Assembly (NCBI GenBank): GCA_963558185.1
Contig: CAUWFE010000031.1
Coordinates: 1-17,253 of the forward strand
Length of the DNA: 17,253 nucleotides
Reading direction: 5' to 3'
From: UMGS1663 sp963558185
GTDB taxonomy: Bacteria; Bacillota; Clostridia; TANB77; CAG-508
Shown here piece by piece: positions 14,269 through 17,253 of the stretch. The notes under the pieces are model-generated. The model was not told the DNA's origin, ran no database searches, and saw nothing but the letters and a program-made list of their open reading frames with translations. Each line of letters starts with the position of its first letter. The stretch's first letter is position 1. Both the position numbers and the translations under genes were made by a program.

Positions 14269-15461
14269 TATATTTCATCTATCATTTTAGCAATATTATC
14301 ATCGTCTTCTTTTAGATATTCTACATATACATCTAATGTAGTTCTAATACTACTATGACCTAATCTGCTAGAAACATCTTTTACTTTTGCTCCTTTTTGC
14401 AATAAAATTGTAGGATGAGTATGTCGTAATTGATGAAAATTTAAAATTGGTTGTATATTATTGACTTTTTGCCATTTTTTAAACCAATTAGTGAACGAAA
14501 TAAAATTAATATTTTCAAAGAAAATATATTTTTTGTCAACATTCCTATTATGATACTCATGCAATAAGTTATTTAAAGAATCAGGAATTTTTATTGTTCT
14601 CTTTCTACTAAAAACTTTAGGTTCTTTAGATATCCACTCTCCAGATTTTTCATTGTTGCTATCTTTAACATATATTTGTACCATATTAATAGAAAGAGTG
14701 GAATTTTCATAATTGTAATCTCGTTCCCATTCTAAACCAGCTAATTCTTCTTGTGAAAAACCTGTTTTTAATGCAGTTTCTATAAGTATTTTTTTTGAGC
14801 TTTCAACAATATCTAATGAATGCATATTATCTAATAATTTTAATACTTTATTATAGGTATCTATATTATATGCTTTTATCTTTTCAGAAGACTTATTTTT
14901 TAATTTTTCTAATTCACTTGGTAATCTTTCTAACTTTAAACTACTTAGAGGGATTTTTCTACATGGATTATTTTCAATATATTCCCATTCATAAGCTTTT
15001 TGTAAAGAGCCTGTTACTATTTCGTATATTTTTTCATAAGTACCACGAGAAATTGGTTTATTTTCTCTATTTCCTTTATACATTGTTTTCCATGATTTTG
15101 CATCATTAAAGAAATCTTTTAAAATCTTAACATTTATTTCTTTTAGTTTATAATTACCTAGATAAGGTATAATTCTATTATTCAAATATAGCTTATATTT
15201 AGGAGCGACAGATTCAGAACAATCTACACGAACATAATCATCTATCCATATTTGACAAAACTCTGCATATGTAAAATCAGTATTACTATAGTTTCCTTTA
15301 TCTACGCGAATAATAAAATCAGACAAAGCTAGTTGAAGTCTTTTGTCTGTTTTATAATCTCTAACATTATCCATTTTAATGGTTTCACTATAACGATTAC
15401 CTTTAAGCATATAATGAAGTCTAAATTTGTTTTTTGACACTTTTTGAATACTACCAGCCAT
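14268..15461 (-). CDS. Tyrosine recombinase (site-specific integrase) lacking the first catalytic Arg
   Basis: Phage/ICE-type integrase of 397 residues. It has an N-terminal arm-binding-like beta region (about 1-50, KFRLHYMLKGNRYSETIK), a core-binding SAM-like domain (about 62-165) and a catalytic domain (about 195-390). HxxR is present as HQLRH (H343, R346), LGH gives H369, and the nucleophile is Y379 in TTLDVYVEY. The position of the first catalytic arginine, normally TGxR, reads TGFSQEEL, with S236 encoded by TCA. HTHP also replaces the usual HTHA. The gene may be inactive, or belong to a lineage with an altered active site. GGAGGT lies five bases before the ATG. It faces the tRNA-Leu gene, its likely target. 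Confidence 0.9.
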   Translation of the reverse strand: MAGSIQKVSKNKFRLHYMLKGNRYSETIKMDNVRDYKTDKRLQLALSDFIIRVDKGNYSNTDFTYAEFCQIWIDDYVRVDCSESVAPKYKLYLNNRIIPYLGNYKLKEINVKILKDFFNDAKSWKTMYKGNRENKPISRGTYEKIYEIVTGSLQKAYEWEYIENNPCRKIPLSSLKLERLPSELEKLKNKSSEKIKAYNIDTYNKVLKLLDNMHSLDIVESSKKILIETALKTGFSQEELAGLEWERDYNYENSTLSINMVQIYVKDSNNEKSGEWISKEPKVFSRKRTIKIPDSLNNLLHEYHNRNVDKKYIFFENINFISFTNWFKKWQKVNNIQPILNFHQLRHTHPTILLQKGAKVKDVSSRLGHSSIRTTLDVYVEYLKEDDDNIAKMIDEI

Positions 15462-15485
15462 AATCTACCTCCAACAAAAAAATTA

Positions 15486-15513
15486 TTTATATAAAAGCGA
15501 AAAGTCATTTCAA
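15486..15513 (-). promoter_or_regulatory. Candidate integrase promoter
   Basis: On the minus strand TTGAAA (15513-15508) is followed by a 16-base spacer and TATAAA (15491-15486), 25 bases before the integrase start. The remaining gap up to the repressor gene (15514-15585) is AT-rich with no gene seen. Confidence 0.5.
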
Positions 15514-15585
15514 GTAATTTCTCTGTTACAGCTAATTTTTTTACAAATAATTTTTTAATTTATTTATTACCATTATATATAATTA

Positions 15586-15933
15586 TTAATTTTCTTCTTT
15601 ATCTTCTTCTATTGTAAATCTAATAAATTTGCGTATTCTTTCTTTCTGTTCCTCTGTTAGTTTGTCATATTCTTCTCTTGACATACCTATTAATGCTTCA
15701 TTTAAAATATCTTGCTCCGTATTTTGAGGATTACGTATGTCGGATTTACCGAGCAAGTAGTCTGTACTTACCCCAAAGTATTCTGCAAGCTTAAGAGTTA
15801 TCTCATCATTTGGCTCTCGTTCATCTCTTTCATACATTCCAACAGCACTTGGAGAAATAGACAAAACTTTAGCAAGTTCATCTTGTCTGATTTTCTTTTC
15901 TTCTCTTAATAGTTTTATTCTATTACCTTTCAT
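15586..15933 (-). CDS. XRE-family repressor (CI-like, no peptidase domain)
   Basis: A 115-residue transcription regulator, probably the master repressor of the element. An XRE helix-turn-helix occupies residues 1-65 (RIKLLREEKKIRQDELAKVL, then SISPSAVGMYERDEREPN and KLAEYFGVSTDYLLG). The remaining 50 residues are charged and helical (MSREEYDKLTEEQKERIRKF), likely for dimerisation. There is no S24 self-cleavage domain, so induction would need an antirepressor or a separate protease. The start has AAGGAGTG nine to ten bases upstream. Its own promoter contains an operator copy (15968-15980), which suggests autoregulation. Confidence 0.88.
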   Translation of the reverse strand: MKGNRIKLLREEKKIRQDELAKVLSISPSAVGMYERDEREPNDEITLKLAEYFGVSTDYLLGKSDIRNPQNTEQDILNEALIGMSREEYDKLTEEQKERIRKFIRFTIEEDKEEN

Positions 15934-15959
15934 ATTTTTAACACTCCTTATTATGTTTT

Positions 15960-15988
15960 ATTTTATCACACAATTTGTGTTAAGTAAA
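15960..15988 (-). promoter_or_regulatory. Leftward repressor promoter with operator in the spacer
   Basis: On the minus strand TTTACT (15988-15983), a 17-base spacer and TAAAAT (15965-15960), with a TG extended -10. Operator copy 1 (15968-15980) fills the spacer. Confidence 0.7.
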
Positions 15989-16082
15989 CATAAAACACAA
16001 ATTGTGCAAAAAAAATAAAAAATTTAAAAAAAGATATTGACAAACCACAAAATGTGTTACAATATTAAAACACAAAATGTGC
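15968..16082. promoter_or_regulatory. Operator cluster: four copies of a 13-bp palindrome
   Basis: The copies are ACACAATTTGTGT (15968-15980), ACACAAATTGTGC (15995-16007), CCACAAAATGTGT (16045-16057) and ACACAAAATGTGC (16070-16082). The shared form is ACACAAAwTGTGT. Centres are 27 bases apart in the left pair and 25 in the right pair. Copies 1 and 3 sit between the -35 and -10 boxes of the leftward and rightward promoters; copy 4 covers the rightward transcript start. Confidence 0.85.
16037..16063 (+). promoter_or_regulatory. Rightward early promoter with operator in the spacer
   Basis: TTGACA (16037-16042) and TACAAT (16058-16063) with a TG at 16055-16056 and a 15-base spacer; CAATAT (16060-16065) gives 17 bases. 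Operator copy 3 (16045-16057) lies between the boxes. Confidence 0.65.
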
Positions 16083-16096
16083 AGGAGGTGAACAAA

Positions 16097-16318
16097 ATGA
16101 AATTTTTAAGAGAATTTAGACAGTCTTTAAACCTTACACTTCAAGAGTTTGCAGACAATATTGATGTATCAAAATCATATTATGAAAAAATTGAAAGCGG
16201 ACAAAGAAAGCCTAGTAGAGAATTTATGACAAAATTGAAACATAAATTTCCACAATTTGATGTAAATATTTTTTTTACAGAACAAAAACACAAAATGTGT
16301 GAAAAAACAAAAAACTAA
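16097..16318 (+). CDS. Small XRE-family regulator (Cro-like)
   Basis: A 73-residue helix-turn-helix protein: LREFRQSLNLTLQEFADNID, then VSKSYYEKIESGQRKPSREF. It is divergent from the repressor and shares the operator region, the arrangement of a Cro-type antagonist. The ATG at 16097 is chosen because AGGAGGTG (16083-16090) lies six bases upstream. An open frame extends back to a TTG at 16037, but that TTG is the -35 box of the promoter. The last codons contain a fifth operator copy, which encodes HKMC. Confidence 0.85.
   Translation: MKFLREFRQSLNLTLQEFADNIDVSKSYYEKIESGQRKPSREFMTKLKHKFPQFDVNIFFTEQKHKMCEKTKN
16288..16300. promoter_or_regulatory. Fifth operator copy, inside the Cro-like gene
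   Basis: ACACAAAATGTGT (16288-16300) equals the operator consensus exactly. It lies in the last codons of the Cro-like gene, 35 bases before the next start codon. No clear promoter overlaps it. Confidence 0.65.
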
Positions 16319-16334
16319 GTTAGGAGGGAGAAAG

Positions 16335-16511
16335 ATGGAAGAAAAAAGCGAAGTAGAACAAATTTATAGTATTAATAAGAAATTATTAAAAATAATAGAC
16401 AATAACTTAAACGAAAAAGAAGTACCAAGCAAAGAACTGCTTGATACTATTAAAACTTCATTAACTATTACAGCTGCATTGCCTTGGTCAAAATATGATA
16501 TTAAGGAATGA
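16335..16511 (+). CDS. Small hypothetical protein of the element
   Basis: Unrecognised 58-residue acidic, helical protein (MEEKSEVEQIYSINKKLLKI). The ATG at 16335 is chosen because AGGAGGGAG (16322-16330) sits just upstream; an earlier in-frame ATG at 16299 lies inside the Cro-like gene and lacks such a site. It probably shares the transcript of the Cro-like gene. Its 3' end overlaps the convergent antisense gene by 11 bases. No domain, membrane segment or cysteine motif is visible. Confidence 0.65.
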   Translation: MEEKSEVEQIYSINKKLLKIIDNNLNEKEVPSKELLDTIKTSLTITAALPWSKYDIKE

Positions 16512-16839
16512 ATTTAGATATGTAATCAATTAGCTTGTCAAGTTTATCAGGGAAACGTCTTTCCATATAAACAATACCAATATCAGATAATTGCATATCA
16601 CCACATTCATCATCTACAAAGGCATGACTAGTTAATAACTCATTATTTATCAATTCAAGGCAAGTATCTTCAACATCTGAAAATGTCCATTTGGGAATAA
16701 TATTAGAATGGACATCGTGAGAATCACCAATAGATTTTGCGTCGGATTTTGAAATACCTTGTTTCCTTAATTCTAAATAATGTTTATAGATTAAACAAAT
16801 TAAGTAATCAGCATCTTTAGAAAGTTGAATATCAGACAT
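16501..16839 (-). CDS. Hypothetical protein of mobile elements, antisense to the early operon
   Basis: A 112-residue protein (MSDIQLSKDADYLICLIYKH, then LRKQGISKSDAKSIGDSHDV, and ending MERRFPDKLDKLIDYISKF). It resembles uncharacterised proteins I associate with clostridial mobile elements, with a possible winged-helix-like run at SDVEDTCLELINNELLTSHAF, but I cannot assign a function. GAGGTGAT precedes the ATG. It runs against the neighbouring genes and has its own promoter, so it may be expressed in the integrated state. A 5-bp hairpin (16846-16861) includes its RBS. Confidence 0.75.
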   Translation of the reverse strand: MSDIQLSKDADYLICLIYKHYLELRKQGISKSDAKSIGDSHDVHSNIIPKWTFSDVEDTCLELINNELLTSHAFVDDECGDMQLSDIGIVYMERRFPDKLDKLIDYISKFIP

Positions 16840-16845
16840 AATATC

Positions 16846-16890
16846 ACCTCACTTTCGAGGTAATTATAACAAAAAATAATAAAAAGTAAA
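16846..16890 (-). promoter_or_regulatory. Promoter and RBS-masking hairpin of the antisense gene
   Basis: On the minus strand TTTACT (16890-16885), a 16-base spacer and TATAAT (16868-16863). The -35 hexamer is the same as in the repressor promoter. ACCTC (16846-16850) and GAGGT (16857-16861) pair across six bases; the pairing includes the GAGG of the ribosome binding site. Confidence 0.5.
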
Positions 16891-16903
16891 GGAGGTAGAA
16901 TAA

Positions 16904-17161
16904 ATGTATAAACCATTAGAAGACTTTTTAAAACAAGAAAAGTATAAACATTTTACTTTAAGAAAATTACAGGATTTACATAGAAAAGGTTTTTTAAAAA
17001 CTATTACAGGAGAAAATGGAAAACATTTAACTACAGAGGAATGGCTAAAAGAAGCAATAGAAAAAGAAGCAGAATACAAAGTAATAGGCGAAAATACAGA
17101 GACGAAAATTATTCCAAAAAGAAAGCCTTTAAAAAGAAACAATGTATTAAAAATTGTATAA
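16904..17161 (+). CDS. Small basic hypothetical protein, possibly DNA-binding
   Basis: An 85-residue lysine-rich protein. Residues 14-53 (YKHFTLRKLQDLHRKGFLKT and on to LTTEEWLKEAI) suggest a helix-turn-helix or winged-helix arrangement like that of small excisionase or regulatory proteins, but no firm match can be claimed. The C-terminus is strongly basic (KIIPKRKPLKRNN). A good ribosome binding site, AAAGGAGGT (16888-16896), lies seven bases before the ATG. It overlaps the -35 box of the divergent antisense gene, so the two are probably not expressed together. Confidence 0.7.
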   Translation: MYKPLEDFLKQEKYKHFTLRKLQDLHRKGFLKTITGENGKHLTTEEWLKEAIEKEAEYKVIGENTETKIIPKRKPLKRNNVLKIV

Positions 17162-17202
17162 AAAAATAGTATTTATAAATGTAATGAAAGGAAGTGAAAG
17201 TA

Positions 17203-17253
17203 ATGAGTAAAAAACAAAAGATTTATTGCAAAATAGGACAAGCAGTATGTGAA
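17203..17253 (+). CDS. 5' end of a gene cut by the window edge
   Basis: ATG at 17203 opens 17 codons (MSKKQKIYCKIGQAVCE) that run off the window. AAAGGAAG (17187-17194) lies eight bases upstream, as expected for a real start. It follows the small basic gene by 41 bases, so it is probably in the same operon. Too little is present to name it; two cysteines are visible (C9 and C16). Confidence 0.6.
   Translation, partial: MSKKQKIYCKIGQAVCE

Larger units (their letters stand above)
14190..17253. mobile_element. Left end of a tRNA-Leu-integrated element (prophage or integrative conjugative element)
   Basis: The segment has a tRNA target, an integrase facing it, a divergent XRE repressor and Cro-like pair with shared operators, and then small unrecognised genes. 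This is the usual left end of a temperate phage or integrative element. No structural, conjugation or cargo gene is visible before the window ends, so the type cannot be decided. Base composition does not differ obviously from the host side. Confidence 0.85.

Noticed and set aside
16037..16096. Extended start (TTG) for the Cro-like gene
   Set aside because: The TTG is the first base triplet of the -35 box and the extension covers two operators; the ATG at 16097 has a strong ribosome binding site.
15968..16300. Repeated palindromes as a CRISPR array
   Set aside because: The repeats are only 13 bp, unevenly spaced, overlap promoters and a coding sequence, and have no cas genes nearby.

Overview
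The window looks like a chromosomal segment of a spore-forming, anaerobic, very AT-rich Bacillota, most likely an uncultured or gut-type member of Clostridia. The reasons are the A/T-dominated codon use, strong GGAGG-type ribosome binding sites, a WhiA and a GerW/YtfJ sporulation protein, LPXTG/sortase surface chemistry, and a flavin thioredoxin reductase that lacks the usual NADPH-binding motifs, as in ferredoxin-linked clostridial enzymes. Genus and species cannot be told from the sequence alone.

Layout. (1) Positions 66-2981: a tight housekeeping operon prmC-whiA-hemW behind an extended -10 promoter. (2) 2994-3761: gerW (ytfJ) with a forespore-type promoter candidate and an unusually long C-terminal tail. 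(3) 3858-9212: a surface cluster of four genes: an LPXTG-anchored cohesin-domain protein, a sortase, a secreted glucosaminidase-like enzyme with SH3b, two Big_2 and a C-terminal dockerin, and a second cohesin-domain protein with two cadherin-like domains and a membrane anchor. (4) 9297-11792: a copper export pair, copA and copZ. (5) 11869-12756: a membrane-anchored polysaccharide (peptidoglycan) deacetylase. (6) 12799-14018: a thioredoxin reductase/thioredoxin pair. (7) 14107-14189: tRNA-Leu(UAG), followed by a strong terminator. (8) From about 14190 to the end: the left end of an integrated element. It carries a tyrosine integrase pointing at the tRNA, a divergent pair of XRE regulators around a set of repeated 13-bp palindromic operators, small hypothetical genes, one antisense gene and a gene cut off by the window edge. 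No stretch over 300 bases lacks a gene.

The most interesting part is region 3. It looks like a compact, non-cellulosomal cohesin-dockerin system. The sortase next door would fix the cohesin protein to the peptidoglycan, the second cohesin protein would offer a docking point at the membrane, and the only dockerin in the window sits on a cell-wall hydrolase encoded between them. The inferred role is positioning or controlling an autolysin at the surface, not digesting plant polysaccharide. The domain calls rest on reading motifs by eye; binding between these partners is inference.

Secondary points are the probable ferredoxin-dependent thioredoxin reductase, a tyrosine integrase lacking the first catalytic arginine, a palindrome enclosing the tRNA-Leu -10 box, an RBS buried in a terminator-like hairpin, and a five-copy operator set with one copy inside a coding sequence.
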